Source of the DNA: Sporosarcina luteola
GTDB lineage: Bacteria > Bacillota > Bacilli > Bacillales_A > Planococcaceae
DNA: 64,000 nt
Reading direction: 5' to 3'
Assembly (NCBI GenBank): GCA_014204635.1
Contig: JACHLS010000005.1
Span: 208,716-272,715, forward strand
The translations under genes and the position numbers were made by a program. This document shows positions 34,017-42,564 of this stretch, piece after piece. The stretch's first letter is position 1; each line of letters starts with the position of its first letter. The notes beneath the pieces are model-generated. The model was not told the origin of the DNA. It searched no databases and was given only the letters and a program-made list of their open reading frames with translations.

Positions 34017-35335
34017 TATTTTATCGGAATACTCACATTGCCGTTGATGTAGGAAGGATAGGCAGTTAACGGCAGGCGAAGCGGATTTGTATATTCTTCG
34101 TCTGGCAGATCAAATCCAAGGCTAATCTGATCATCCTCTACTATAGATATTTTTCCAGTCATAGTGTGAAGCTCTTTTCCATTAGCATCCATAATCGTTG
34201 AAAATGCGCCGTGATGATAGCCGGGTTCTCCTCTTAATTCAATTTCTATATATGGTCCATAGACAGCCAAATTGCTGAATCTCTGATCTTTCGGCTGACG
34301 GATGATTTCCGCTTTCTCCGTGTCAATGATCAAGAAAGCATCTTCTCGATCCATCGCCATCAACTTGTTGAATTTCAATGTCAGGCGTTCACTTTCTTTG
34401 AAGTAGTTGCTCTGTAAGTAATAGGTATTCACATTCGGATTATCTGTACCTCTCGCTGTTACCCCATTTTGAATGGAAGTCCAAATTTCTCCTTTTTCAT
34501 CCTCCAGGCGCAAATCTTCAAAGCCAAAAATCTCCATGGAGTTCCCTTCATCAAATTCAATCTCAATAGCTGTTTTGATTGCTCCGATAGTGATGGAACG
34601 AACATGGATCTTCTGCCCTTGCACTTCGACTGTCTCATTGATGATATATTGTTCTTTCTTGACGGGCTTCAATTCGATTTGGAATGGAATTTGTATTGTT
34701 TCTTTGCCCTCTTCATCAGGGGCATCTGAGATACTCGTTTCAAAAATCAACTCTTCCTCTGGAAGTTTTCCATCGAAATCCACTTCAACAGCAGCAGTTG
34801 AGTTTCTATCATCTGACATATTCCAAGTGACGGATAATGCGTTCGAAAGCTCGTGACCTGTTTTATCTAAAATACGAAAGTTGGTAAAGTAACGATTGGA
34901 AGACCTCGTCTTATTTTCTTCGGTTACAAAAGCGACTAAGCTTGTTTCATCGGTAATAATCCCTTCCAATGTCACTTTGGCATCATCAGTTTCACCACTC
35001 ACACCGATTGCCTGATAATGTTCATTTTCAATCGCCAGCTGCAAGCCTTTATTGTCTTGGATCAAATTTACAATGGCTGACATACCTGGAATGGAGGCGA
35101 TGGCATTTGCGAATGCCGGGGAGACACGTATGGATGTGATGAACGTAAACACCAAGATAGCTGCAGCGACAACCGTCCAGACCCCTCGTTTCCGAAACCA
35201 ACGTCTCTGCTTGGCTTGCTTATGTCTGGCCCGCTCAAAGCCTTGTAAGATAGCATTTTCCAACGGGGCCTTCGGAATTTCTTGTTTCTCAATCGCTTCC
35301 TTCCACTTTTCCAAGTTCTTTTCATCCTCAAACAC
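34016..35335 (-). CDS. DUF4179 domain protein, probable membrane anti-sigma factor
   Basis: 439 residues from GTG 35335 with GGGGAGAAGGA upstream; the start overlaps the end of the sigma gene by 8 bases. Residues 1-45 are a charged cytoplasmic region, a single membrane segment spans about 52-70 ('VWTVVAAAILVFTFI'), and the outside part begins with the DUF4179 block 'SPAFANAIASIPGMSAIVNL'. The rest is beta-rich and extracytoplasmic. Gene order, overlap and topology fit an anti-sigma factor holding the ECF sigma factor at the membrane. There is no zinc-binding HxxxCxxC motif, so it is not of the ZAS class. Confidence 0.85.
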   Translation of the reverse strand: MFEDEKNLEKWKEAIEKQEIPKAPLENAILQGFERARHKQAKQRRWFRKRGVWTVVAAAILVFTFITSIRVSPAFANAIASIPGMSAIVNLIQDNKGLQLAIENEHYQAIGVSGETDDAKVTLEGIITDETSLVAFVTEENKTRSSNRYFTNFRILDKTGHELSNALSVTWNMSDDRNSTAAVEVDFDGKLPEEELIFETSISDAPDEEGKETIQIPFQIELKPVKKEQYIINETVEVQGQKIHVRSITIGAIKTAIEIEFDEGNSMEIFGFEDLRLEDEKGEIWTSIQNGVTARGTDNPNVNTYYLQSNYFKESERLTLKFNKLMAMDREDAFLIIDTEKAEIIRQPKDQRFSNLAVYGPYIEIELRGEPGYHHGAFSTIMDANGKELHTMTGKISIVEDDQISLGFDLPDEEYTNPLRLPLTAYPSYINGNVSIPIK

Positions 35336-35849
35336 GGCGTCCTTCTCCCCTCTCCTCGAAAAATGCCCGCAGCAATTTGATCGCCTTATACAATCTTGTT
35401 TTTACGGTCCCTTCCGGTGTCGATGTCATATTCGCAATATCCTTAATTTTAATGTCATGCAAGTACTTCATATAGACCAATTGACGATCTTTCTCGGATA
35501 AATGACTCAGTGCCTCTTCCACTTCCAGATACGTAAAGTCATCACTGATTCCTTTGACATGCACGACATCCTCATCCACTACAAAGCGCTTTTTCTTCTG
35601 GAGGACATCGTGGCAATAATTCATCATAATTCGAATGAGCCACGTCTTTGCATATTCCGGCATGCGCAAGGTCTTCATTTTCTCATAAGCACGAAACGTC
35701 ACTTCCTGAACTGCTTCCAATGCCTCTTCCTCATTCTTCAAATAAGCAAGCGCCGTCCGATACAGTGCCTTTTGATGCAGTAACATCAATTGTAAAAAAG
35801 CATCATCATCCCCTCGGATCGCTTGATTCGCAAGTTCAATTTCCGTCAA
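35328..35849 (-). CDS. ECF RNA polymerase sigma factor (SigV/SigX-like)
   Basis: 173 residues from TTG 35849, RBS GGGGGTGGG close upstream. Region 2 is seen at about 10-75 ('ALYRTALAYLKNEEEALEAVQEV', 'YAKTWLIRIMMNYCHDVLQKKKR' as split segments) and region 4 at about 108-165 with the helix-turn-helix 'IKIKDIANMTSTPEGTVKTR'. It pairs with the downstream DUF4179 protein. I could not find a convincing ECF promoter with 16-17 bp spacing for autoregulation: a TGAAAC on the minus strand at 35914-35919 lacks a correctly spaced -10. Target genes are unknown. Confidence 0.9.
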   Translation of the reverse strand: MTEIELANQAIRGDDDAFLQLMLLHQKALYRTALAYLKNEEEALEAVQEVTFRAYEKMKTLRMPEYAKTWLIRIMMNYCHDVLQKKKRFVVDEDVVHVKGISDDFTYLEVEEALSHLSEKDRQLVYMKYLHDIKIKDIANMTSTPEGTVKTRLYKAIKLLRAFFEERGEGRRV

Positions 35850-35907
35850 TTTCCCACCCCCGACTGCGCCACTTATACATTAGACCTCACAATCAACAAA
35901 AAGTTTT

Positions 35908-35923
35908 TGTTTCACGGGAAACA
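35908..35923. other. Near-consensus parS-like 16-mer
   Basis: TGTTTCACGGGAAACA differs at one position from the Bacillus parS consensus TGTTNCACGTGAAACA, which ParB/Spo0J binds. It lies in the short intergenic region upstream of the ECF sigma gene. On the minus strand the same bases include a TGAAAC that could be mistaken for an ECF -35 element. Confidence 0.4.
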
Positions 35924-36009
35924 TTTTAGAAGATTTTACAGCAACAACAAAATGCCAGGGACTGCTCTTCTGTCCCCGGCCGATAGAAATGATTGTTTTT
36001 TTAACTCCA

Positions 36010-37032
36010 TTATCCAAGCTTCAAGATTTTATCTAAAATGAGTTGGTTGGCATGTGCATCCTCTACTGTCGGTAAATCCTTATGTAAATGGTCCTCTGCA
36101 ACATACTCATATATTTTTTCAAGAAAAGGATAGAATGCTGCGTAGTAACGTGCGGCTTCTCCAGATAGAGCATAGGGTATTTCTTTTACAGGCACCTCTA
36201 CTTCTGCAAATGTCTCATTCGCCTTTGCTGCACAAAGTGTTTTATCATTGGTCAGAGTGATTGTTCCTAAACTCCCATACACTTTTAAACTGGAACCAAA
36301 ACCATGCTGGATTCCGGTTATAACCTGAAGGGAAAAGGTAGAACGCCTTTTCATTGTACCGTGGATAAAAAATGCATCATCCGCATCCCTATGTTCTTCT
36401 GCTCCTTCTGGAATATGTGTACTGGTTAAGCCAGAGATTGTTTCTACCTCATCTTCCGTCAGCCATCTTACACAATCCAACATATGGGTTCCAACCGCAC
36501 CTAACATTCCGCCAAAGAACTGCCTCTTCCCCATCCAACCTCTCTTTGCTGAATGAAGGCTTTGATACATCGGACTTGTGACATGGTATTCGGTATGAAT
36601 AATTTCTCCAATTTCCTTATTGGAAATCATCTCTTTCATTTTTTGCCGGACAGGCAAGTACCTCCATTCAAAGTCGATCAAAACCTTTGTATTATATTTC
36701 TTGGATAACTGTAATAACTCTATGGATTCTTTGCTGTTCATTGTAAATGGCTTTTCACATACAACAGGAATTCTCATTTCGATGGCTTTCTTCACCATTT
36801 CAAAGTGATAAATAGGCATAGAACTTACAAATAGGAGGTCTAATTCCTCTCTATCCAACATTCTATTCCAATCCTTATAGTGCAAAGAGGAATGATCATC
36901 ACGAATCAGTTTCGCGGGTAGTTCATGCCGATTCATCGTGCTCACGGCAGTTACGTTCATATTAGGATGAAGATTAACAAGCGGGGCTTGAACATGTAAG
37001 CCAAATCCCCCTCCTATGATTCCAACTCTCAT
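36010..37032 (-). CDS. Gfo/Idh/MocA family oxidoreductase
   Basis: 340 residues from ATG 37032, where AAAAGGAGGG lies 5 nt upstream; the upstream ATG at 37086 has no RBS. The Rossmann motif 'VGIIGGGFGLHVQAPL' opens the protein, 'VVCEKPFTMNSKES' near 92 carries the family's catalytic E-K-P, and the C-terminal alpha/beta domain with 'GGMLGAVGTHMLDCVRWL' follows at about 175. It should oxidise a sugar or polyol, or reduce the matching ketone, with NAD(P). It stands alone, with no sugar operon next to it, so the substrate is unknown. Confidence 0.9.
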   Translation of the reverse strand: MRVGIIGGGFGLHVQAPLVNLHPNMNVTAVSTMNRHELPAKLIRDDHSSLHYKDWNRMLDREELDLLFVSSMPIYHFEMVKKAIEMRIPVVCEKPFTMNSKESIELLQLSKKYNTKVLIDFEWRYLPVRQKMKEMISNKEIGEIIHTEYHVTSPMYQSLHSAKRGWMGKRQFFGGMLGAVGTHMLDCVRWLTEDEVETISGLTSTHIPEGAEEHRDADDAFFIHGTMKRRSTFSLQVITGIQHGFGSSLKVYGSLGTITLTNDKTLCAAKANETFAEVEVPVKEIPYALSGEAARYYAAFYPFLEKIYEYVAEDHLHKDLPTVEDAHANQLILDKILKLG

Positions 37033-37135
37033 GAATACCCTCCTTTTACGAGAACCATAGCATGTACTTGGAGACTCATCCAGCAAAACTATTCATCCCC
37101 TTCATATGTTTAACATGGAGAATCCTCAAGGATTT

Positions 37136-37843
37136 TCATTCCAGGCACAATAAATAAACAGCCATCAATCCAAATGCCATGCTGGCAACAAAAACACTAT
37201 ACGTATTCGAGGATCGCCGAATCGATTCCGGCAGGATTTCCTTTATCGTGATCATATAGATGGTACCAACAGACAAGCTGATAAGAAACGCCCAAAACAC
37301 CTGTTGCTGCGCACTGATCAGTTGGCCGATAAAGGCACCAGCCGCCACTGGCAATGCAATCAAAACGGAAAGAATGCATAGCAGAAAGAACCGAATCCCG
37401 GCTATGTAGAACGGGGTAAATAAAACCATGCCCTCTGGAATATTATGCAGCAGCATCGCTTGCAATAGAGCAAAGCCGACTTCTGTCTGTTCGCTCGTCC
37501 CCAAGACAACCCCCATCGGGAAATTGTGAAGTGAAATGATCGCGGCTAGAAATATTCCTGTGTTTCTGCCATGGTTCATCCTTGAATGACTTGGAAAAAG
37601 CCGATGCATCCACTCAAACAGAAGAACACCGACTCCAAAACCTCCGGCAAAAACGAGCCAATTTCCCAGTTCTATCGCTTCGGGGACAATTTCAATGCTG
37701 ACCAATCCAAGGAGAAGGCCCGTACATACCGCATAGACGGTACCAATACTTCGCTTGAACCGATGAATGATGGACGCAATCCCCCCGCCTATACCGATTC
37801 CAAAACAAGTAGCCATGAAGCCGATAAGCCATACATGCCCCAA
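37136..37843 (-). CDS. ZIP family metal transporter
   Basis: 235 residues from TTG 37843, RBS AAAGGATGG. Eight membrane segments are discernible. The metal-binding helices are intact: 'SLHNFPMGVVLG' near 104 and 'LLHNIPEGMVLF' near 132, the paired H-N-x-P-x-G motifs of ZIP transporters. It should bring Zn2+, Fe2+ or Mn2+ into the cytoplasm. No Zur or Fur box was recognised upstream. It reads in the same direction as the oxidoreductase gene but 100 bp apart with no clear coupling. Confidence 0.9.
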   Translation of the reverse strand: MGHVWLIGFMATCFGIGIGGGIASIIHRFKRSIGTVYAVCTGLLLGLVSIEIVPEAIELGNWLVFAGGFGVGVLLFEWMHRLFPSHSRMNHGRNTGIFLAAIISLHNFPMGVVLGTSEQTEVGFALLQAMLLHNIPEGMVLFTPFYIAGIRFFLLCILSVLIALPVAAGAFIGQLISAQQQVFWAFLISLSVGTIYMITIKEILPESIRRSSNTYSVFVASMAFGLMAVYLLCLE

Positions 37844-37921
37844 CCAACCATCCTTTAGTTTCTATTTGTATCGTTATATGGGAGGAGAGAGCAGATTATT
37901 CCGGTAAAATATGAAAGCGAT

Positions 37922-39013
37922 TTACATATTTTTGTTATTCTCCGTTTTATTGATGAGCTCTATATATTGTGTGTCTCCATACCCGATCATTGGAAAAATC
38001 TCGAATAACCGCCTCAGCAATTCTTCTTGCGGTAGATGCATATTCTTTGATATATATTGCGTCACTTCATTTTTTTCCTTCTGCATTTCTAAGTACAATA
38101 CACTGGCCTGATACAACACGGGGAGCAGCCCTTCCCCTGGCTTCCGATGATGGACCAAGACATCTTGATAGGCGGCGTTATATCTTCCTAACGTAAGCTC
38201 TGTTTGGTTTACCTTGAATTCATCTTCTCTAAAGCTATTTAAAAATACTTTGCCTTTATAATCAGATTGTTCCAGATATGCGAGAAGCGTTAGAAGATTC
38301 ATCTGACAAAACAGATCTTCTCCAAACCATAAGACGATGTAGTTATAGTCCTTCTTGAATAAATCTTGTAACGGGTGAATGACTTTGCTGCTGTAACTTT
38401 CTATTGTTTCCCCATGCCCTGTCGCCCGTGTTTGAATGAATTCGGAATCGAAAATAATACCCGATGTTTTATGTACACACATGGCTTCATTAAAGGGTGC
38501 GTAATCCGAGTCCCCCATCAGCTTTTTACTATTAAATTCGTCATACATCAGCTGGCCATTTAGGATATTCAATACATCCCGATCAAACAGCTCGCTTCTC
38601 TTACTTTGCAGTTGGGCCTCCTCGGTCTTTCTGTTCCTATTCATTTTATAATGATCCTCCCTCACGTCGATCTGAAGCTTGGCAAATGTTTGTATCGGCA
38701 TTTGCTGCAGTTGGAATTCTTTTGGGCTCACGCCGAAAACTGTTTTAAATGCCCTGCTGTAGGAATCCTGCGACGTATAGTTATAATCCAAAGCAATGTC
38801 CAGGATCTTTCGCTGGTTGGCTAAGTCTTTCGTAGACAAATACAATCTTCTCAGCAATATGTAGCGTCGAATGCTCAGACCCGTTGCCTGATGAAATTTG
38901 AACGAGCAGTAATAAGGAGAATATCCCATATAATCAGCTAACTCCTCTAACGAAAAACCACCTTGTAAATGATCTTCAATCCAATCAATCATTTGCTGAA
39001 TATACGCCTTCAT
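37922..39013 (-). CDS. AraC family transcriptional regulator
   Basis: 363 residues from ATG 39013, with GAGGGGTGAGG upstream. The DNA-binding domain is N-terminal: two helix-turn-helices at about 8-105, with 'FSLEELADYMGYSPYYCSFKFH' (split) and 'ILDIALDYNYTSQDSYSRAF' followed by the hallmark 'FGVSPKEFQ'. The C-terminal 240 residues are a ligand domain of unknown family, rich in aromatic residues. An N-terminal HTH is the arrangement of the Rob/MarA-extended type. It is divergent from the homospermidine-synthase-like gene, which may be its target. Confidence 0.85.
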   Translation of the reverse strand: MKAYIQQMIDWIEDHLQGGFSLEELADYMGYSPYYCSFKFHQATGLSIRRYILLRRLYLSTKDLANQRKILDIALDYNYTSQDSYSRAFKTVFGVSPKEFQLQQMPIQTFAKLQIDVREDHYKMNRNRKTEEAQLQSKRSELFDRDVLNILNGQLMYDEFNSKKLMGDSDYAPFNEAMCVHKTSGIIFDSEFIQTRATGHGETIESYSSKVIHPLQDLFKKDYNYIVLWFGEDLFCQMNLLTLLAYLEQSDYKGKVFLNSFREDEFKVNQTELTLGRYNAAYQDVLVHHRKPGEGLLPVLYQASVLYLEMQKEKNEVTQYISKNMHLPQEELLRRLFEIFPMIGYGDTQYIELINKTENNKNM

Positions 39014-39226
39014 TTGCCTCACCCCTCTATCCAATTATAAGACGCAATGATTTTATTGTTTTGACAGTTGTTGTGCTGAAAAGGAATTGGCATCAAGCAA
39101 ATCTCATTTTTATTAAAGAAAACCCGTGTAAATCTAATCATACATTTGCAAGCTAGTAGTTTCATACAAGCAACTGCTCCCCATTTTCATAAACTATTCT
39201 AATGACAAGTGTAAGGGAGTGTTACG

Positions 39227-40492
39227 ATGGGACAAACAAATCCCTTTTCCATCACTCTTCTTGGAAGTGGCGGAGGGGTTGCAAAAGCAGTGTTAGCCAT
39301 TCTGAATCAATCGGCACAGGACAATAAGGACCCGATGTATCCAATCATTCGCAAGTCACAGCTTCACCTAATCGATATCAATCAAAAGGACAAAGAGTAT
39401 TACAAACGATTATTTCCCCACCTAATAAATAGAATGAGGCTTCACCAGTTGGATTTGAACAATGCAAGTCACTTTAAAGCCCATCTCAAAAGGACTAAAA
39501 CGAAAATTGTCATTGATGTGTCCTGGGCCGATACAATTGAAATGCTTACATGCTGCAATGAATTAGGAGTTTTATACATCAATTCAGCTTTCGAAAACAC
39601 GCAGGTCGACGAGGACGAGAGTCTATATGGTTTTCCACTCACAGAGCGATACAATAGATTTGAAGACAGCAAAGGACATTTGACCTCTGTGAAAGCAATT
39701 GTTAACTCAGGAATGAATCCCGGAGTAGTTCAGTGGATGGCATTACGCCTGATGAAGGAAAATCGGGGCAAAAAGCCGTTAGCATGCTACATTGTGGAGC
39801 ATGATAGTTCCTTTTTTGCAGACAAATCATTGATCGATCCTAAAACAATCTACACCACTTGGTCAGTAGAATGCTTTCTAGATGAGGCTATACTGAGCTA
39901 TCCAATGTTTGTCCAACATCATCTGCAGCATTATTTTTATGAAGAAGTCTATGCCATGGAGTATAAAGTACGGCTAGGGGAAAAAGAATTTTATGGTTGT
40001 CTCATGCCCCATGAAGAGGTCATTACATTAGGTGATTTATTTGATATGCAGATTGGATTTATTTATCGTGTCAATGAACATACAACGGAGTTAATCAGAA
40101 ATAATTTAGACAACGTAGACGATCTGTGGGATTGGAACATGGTTTTGATTGATCCAGAAGTCGGGGAAGTGGAAGGAGAAGACCAAGTAGGCGTTCTACT
40201 GGTTTACGAAGATAAGGAAAAGTATATATATAATACCCTGAAAAGCAGCGACATTTATCCGAAATACAAAACGAGTGCCACCTACTTTCAAGTGGCTTGT
40301 GGTGTTTACGCAGGGATTGCCAGCTTACTTTTAGATGATCTCCCTGCCGGCATCCATTACGTAGATGAACTGTTGCTTACGACTCCAAGCAAGTACGGAG
40401 ACTACCTAACCTATCATATGGCTGACTTTGTCATGGGAGAAAATAAGGGCTCCGATGGCTTGCTGCATGAAAGGCTGAGATTCATCGAATAG
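39227..40492 (+). CDS. Homospermidine-synthase/saccharopine-dehydrogenase-like protein
   Basis: 421 residues, RBS AAGGGAG before ATG 39227. It begins with an NAD(P)-binding Rossmann motif 'ITLLGSGGGVAKAVLAI' and has 'VIDVSWADTIEML' near 92, 'SGMNPGVVQWMAL' near 163 and 'TTWSVECFLDEA' near 209, all features of bacterial homospermidine synthase. That enzyme joins two putrescine units, or spermidine and putrescine, using NAD. The sequence is somewhat shorter than canonical homospermidine synthase, and other members of the family have unknown substrates, so the polyamine role is likely but not certain. Its promoter region is shared with the AraC gene. Confidence 0.75.
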   Translation: MGQTNPFSITLLGSGGGVAKAVLAILNQSAQDNKDPMYPIIRKSQLHLIDINQKDKEYYKRLFPHLINRMRLHQLDLNNASHFKAHLKRTKTKIVIDVSWADTIEMLTCCNELGVLYINSAFENTQVDEDESLYGFPLTERYNRFEDSKGHLTSVKAIVNSGMNPGVVQWMALRLMKENRGKKPLACYIVEHDSSFFADKSLIDPKTIYTTWSVECFLDEAILSYPMFVQHHLQHYFYEEVYAMEYKVRLGEKEFYGCLMPHEEVITLGDLFDMQIGFIYRVNEHTTELIRNNLDNVDDLWDWNMVLIDPEVGEVEGEDQVGVLLVYEDKEKYIYNTLKSSDIYPKYKTSATYFQVACGVYAGIASLLLDDLPAGIHYVDELLLTTPSKYGDYLTYHMADFVMGENKGSDGLLHERLRFIE

Positions 40493-40590
40493 CTGGGATC
40501 CTTGTTCTTGTCTTTGTGGACAAACCTGCCTAGCAGGATAAAGGTATTTTTTCTAGGATAGGAAACATCGAAGAATGAGTGATTCTTTGA

Positions 40591-40917
40591 GTTCAATATA
40601 AAATTCTTGAACACATTGCCCTGAGCCAGCCTGTAACAGCAAGTGAAACCAACGTTTTCCAGAACATGTCTATGCCGAATACAAGCCGAGAGCTTGGCAA
40701 ATTACAAGGGAAACTCTTAATTGAAAAGATCAGTGACAGCAGGGACCGGCGGAAACAATACATTTCTCTTTCTGTTCAAGGAGAGGCCATGATAAATAAC
40801 GCTTTTACTAACATTGAATCCCGTTTTCAAGTATGAATCCAACAAGCATCCCAGGAAGATGTAAAAGATATTGAACGGGCACTCGATATTCTTCAGTCAA
40901 AATTGTTTTATCCCTAA
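40591..40917 (+). pseudogene. MarR family regulator, decayed
   Basis: In the frame through 40606 the translation reads 'ILEHIALSQPVTASETNVFQ', then 'NMSMPNTSRELGKLQGK', 'LIEKISDSRDRRKQY', i.e. the helix-turn-helix and D-x-R-R wing of a MarR protein. There is no start codon or RBS; an in-frame TGA lies just upstream at 40588. An internal TGA at 40834 (probably from TGG) interrupts the C-terminal helix, and the frame then stays open to TAA at 40915. So both ends show decay. Confidence 0.75.
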
Positions 40918-40921
40918 GAGG

Positions 40922-40962
40922 AAAAAAAGCTCCCTCAATAGATAAACAATTAAGGGAGCTCC
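40922..40962 (-). terminator. Terminator of the 159-aa hypothetical gene
   Basis: AGCTCCCT and AGGGAGCT form an 8-bp stem; on the minus strand it is followed by seven T's. It lies just past the stop of the gene ending at 40976. Confidence 0.8.
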
Positions 40963-40975
40963 GTGTTCTTAGCAT

Positions 40976-41455
40976 TTAAGAATAGTTTTGAATCTGGTCT
41001 TCGACATACGATAAAAAATCCGGGTATGTTGAAGTGCCTTTCAATCGTTCTGCTGCTTCCCATAAAGGCAATAGGGCTGCATCCTTCTTTTTGGAATAAA
41101 GGAGGGTGTATGGCTCTATAGGTTGATCCATTCCGTGAAGAACAGAAGAATAATTGTAAACTGATTGAAATTCATACCATTGAAAATCAAGATGACTATG
41201 GTTTTTAATTACTTCTCCTATATACGCGCCTATTCTCATGACAAAATTATGAAAGTGTTGATGGTAAAGATCCGTTTCCAATAATCTTTCTGTGTACAAA
41301 TCAATCATTCGAATGCTCTCTACCGAAAAGTCCAGATTTCGTTTGGTCAGGTTCTCTTGATCCCAGACATCTTCGGATACATCCTGGTACATAAGTTTGG
41401 CTATACCTTTCAAATCATCTTTTACTAATTTATTCTTCCTTAAAAAATCAAACAT
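40976..41455 (-). CDS. Hypothetical protein, 159 aa
   Basis: Starts at ATG 41455 with AGGGGA upstream and ends 14 nt before a good terminator, so it is probably expressed. The product is soluble, mostly helical, with aromatic- and His-rich stretches ('DLYHQHFHNFVMRIG', 'HSHLDFQWYEFQ') and a charged start 'MFDFLRKNKLVKDD'. No signal peptide or membrane segment. I do not recognise the family. Its neighbours are a decayed MarR gene and a decayed acetyltransferase gene, i.e. an accessory region with turnover. Confidence 0.7.
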   Translation of the reverse strand: MFDFLRKNKLVKDDLKGIAKLMYQDVSEDVWDQENLTKRNLDFSVESIRMIDLYTERLLETDLYHQHFHNFVMRIGAYIGEVIKNHSHLDFQWYEFQSVYNYSSVLHGMDQPIEPYTLLYSKKKDAALLPLWEAAERLKGTSTYPDFLSYVEDQIQNYS

Positions 41456-41470
41456 AGTTGAGGTCCCCTC

Positions 41471-41690
41471 TTAGGAATTTATTATATACGCCATTTCTAA
41501 TTGTACTTCATTTTTTGCAACATCCATATTCGAATATAAAATCGTATTTAAACCGACTACTCGAAAGCCATTCTGCAAGTAAAATTGGTTCGCAGGATAA
41601 TTGGAGGTCTGTGTTTCTAAAACAATGGAGCGAACTTCTACTCACTTCGATTCCATCACTTGCAATCCAGTAAATAGTCAGCTAAACTGA
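41471..41690 (-). pseudogene. GNAT acetyltransferase C-terminal remnant
   Basis: The minus strand reads 'VRSIVLETQTSNYPANQFY', then 'LQNGFRVVGLNTILYSN' to a stop at 41471, the acetyl-CoA binding end of a GNAT enzyme. Just before it a frame change occurs where ACTTC is repeated at 41634-41638 and 41644-41648 (10 bp apart on the plus strand); removing 10 bases restores 'DGIEVRSIVLE'. The upstream part of the gene is missing. Confidence 0.7.
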
Positions 41691-41711
41691 TTATATATTA
41701 AACTGATTATA
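41683..41711 (+). promoter_or_regulatory. Tandem repeat in front of the MarR gene
   Basis: TAAACTGATTATA occurs twice, at 41683-41695 and 41699-41711, 16 bp apart, ending directly at the RBS of the MarR gene. It may be the regulator's own binding site and overlaps the only possible promoter or leader. Confidence 0.4.
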
Positions 41712-41730
41712 CAAGGAGGTGAGCAGTGAA

Positions 41731-42150
41731 TTGGATAGGTGGAATCAATCGTATGGTTTTTTGCTAGGTAAGGTTCTTCAACAAATGGAAAGCCAGTTTG
41801 CCGAAGGGCTTATCCCATTTCATATTAACGCGAGACAATATGGAGTTCTTCTATTTATTCAAGAAAACCCCTACTCCTCTCAAAAAGATATATCAGAAAA
41901 CCTACAAATTGATCGGACTACTATGGTCAGTCATATAGATCATTTAGAAACTCTAGGTTTTGTAGAAAGAACAAAGAATCCCAATGACCGAAGATCTTAT
42001 AGCCTCATCATAACTACCAAAGGAAAAGAAGTATTAGATTCACGTTGGGAATACTTAAGTAAAGTGGAATTAGGAGTTTTAGCCCCTTTAGAAACGCATG
42101 AAAAGCAGCTGCTTAAAGAGTTACTCGTTAAAGTTTGGAAATCACTATAG
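41731..42150 (+). CDS. MarR family transcriptional regulator
   Basis: 139 residues from TTG 41731; the start is uncertain because AAGGAGG (41713-41719) directly abuts a GTG at 41719 and is 11 nt from the TTG. The winged helix is complete: 'SSQKDISENLQIDRTTMVSH' (about 50-69), then 'LGFVERTKNPNDRRSYSLI' with the D-R-R wing. It precedes the rhodanese gene by 21 nt, forming an operon. MarR plus rhodanese pairs often sense reactive sulfur or thiol stress, but there is only no obvious sensing cysteine here, so the signal is unknown. Confidence 0.88.
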   Translation: MDRWNQSYGFLLGKVLQQMESQFAEGLIPFHINARQYGVLLFIQENPYSSQKDISENLQIDRTTMVSHIDHLETLGFVERTKNPNDRRSYSLIITTKGKEVLDSRWEYLSKVELGVLAPLETHEKQLLKELLVKVWKSL

Positions 42151-42171
42151 AAAAACAGGAGGTTCTAGAGT

Positions 42172-42564
42172 ATGAACGCACTTGATTATTTTAATGCACG
42201 TCTTCAAGCAACAATCAGCCCTATGGATTATATGAAAGCAGCGCAAATGGAGCCTGAGAAATACTTTTTACTCGATGTTAGAAATGGTCCAATTCACGTA
42301 AGAAGTGTAACCATTAGAGATACGAATGTTATACCTGAACTAGAGTTGGCTAATCGACTAGATGAAATACCGAAGGACAAGGAGATTATTGTTTACTGCT
42401 GGGATGTCTGGTGCAATACGGCTGCCAAGGCAGCAAAGTTTTTATTAGAACGCGGTTATCAAGTGAAAGAATTGACCGGGGGTATCGCAGCGTGGCAAGA
42501 AATGAATTTCCCTGTTTTGGAGCAACGAGAAAGTGATGATGTGGCTAAAAATTGTGGATGTTGA
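42172..42564 (+). CDS. Rhodanese-like domain protein
   Basis: 130 residues with AGGAGG before ATG 42172. A single rhodanese domain: 'YFLLDVRNGP' near 36, 'IPKDKEIIVYCWDVWCNTAA' near 76 containing the active-site loop, and 'GYQVKELTGGIAAWQEMNFPV' near 103. The loop is C-W-D-V-W-C, so the nucleophile may be the first Cys with a second Cys five residues on, unlike the usual C-x-x-G-x-R. The protein ends in N-C-G-C, two further cysteines. It probably carries persulfide sulfur. Co-transcribed with the MarR regulator. Confidence 0.88.
   Translation: MNALDYFNARLQATISPMDYMKAAQMEPEKYFLLDVRNGPIHVRSVTIRDTNVIPELELANRLDEIPKDKEIIVYCWDVWCNTAAKAAKFLLERGYQVKELTGGIAAWQEMNFPVLEQRESDDVAKNCGC

Noticed and set aside
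35908..35960. ECF promoter for the sigma gene at 35328 based on TGAAAC
   Set aside because: The nearest GTCTAA-like -10 is 23 bp away, too far for the 16-17 bp ECF spacing.
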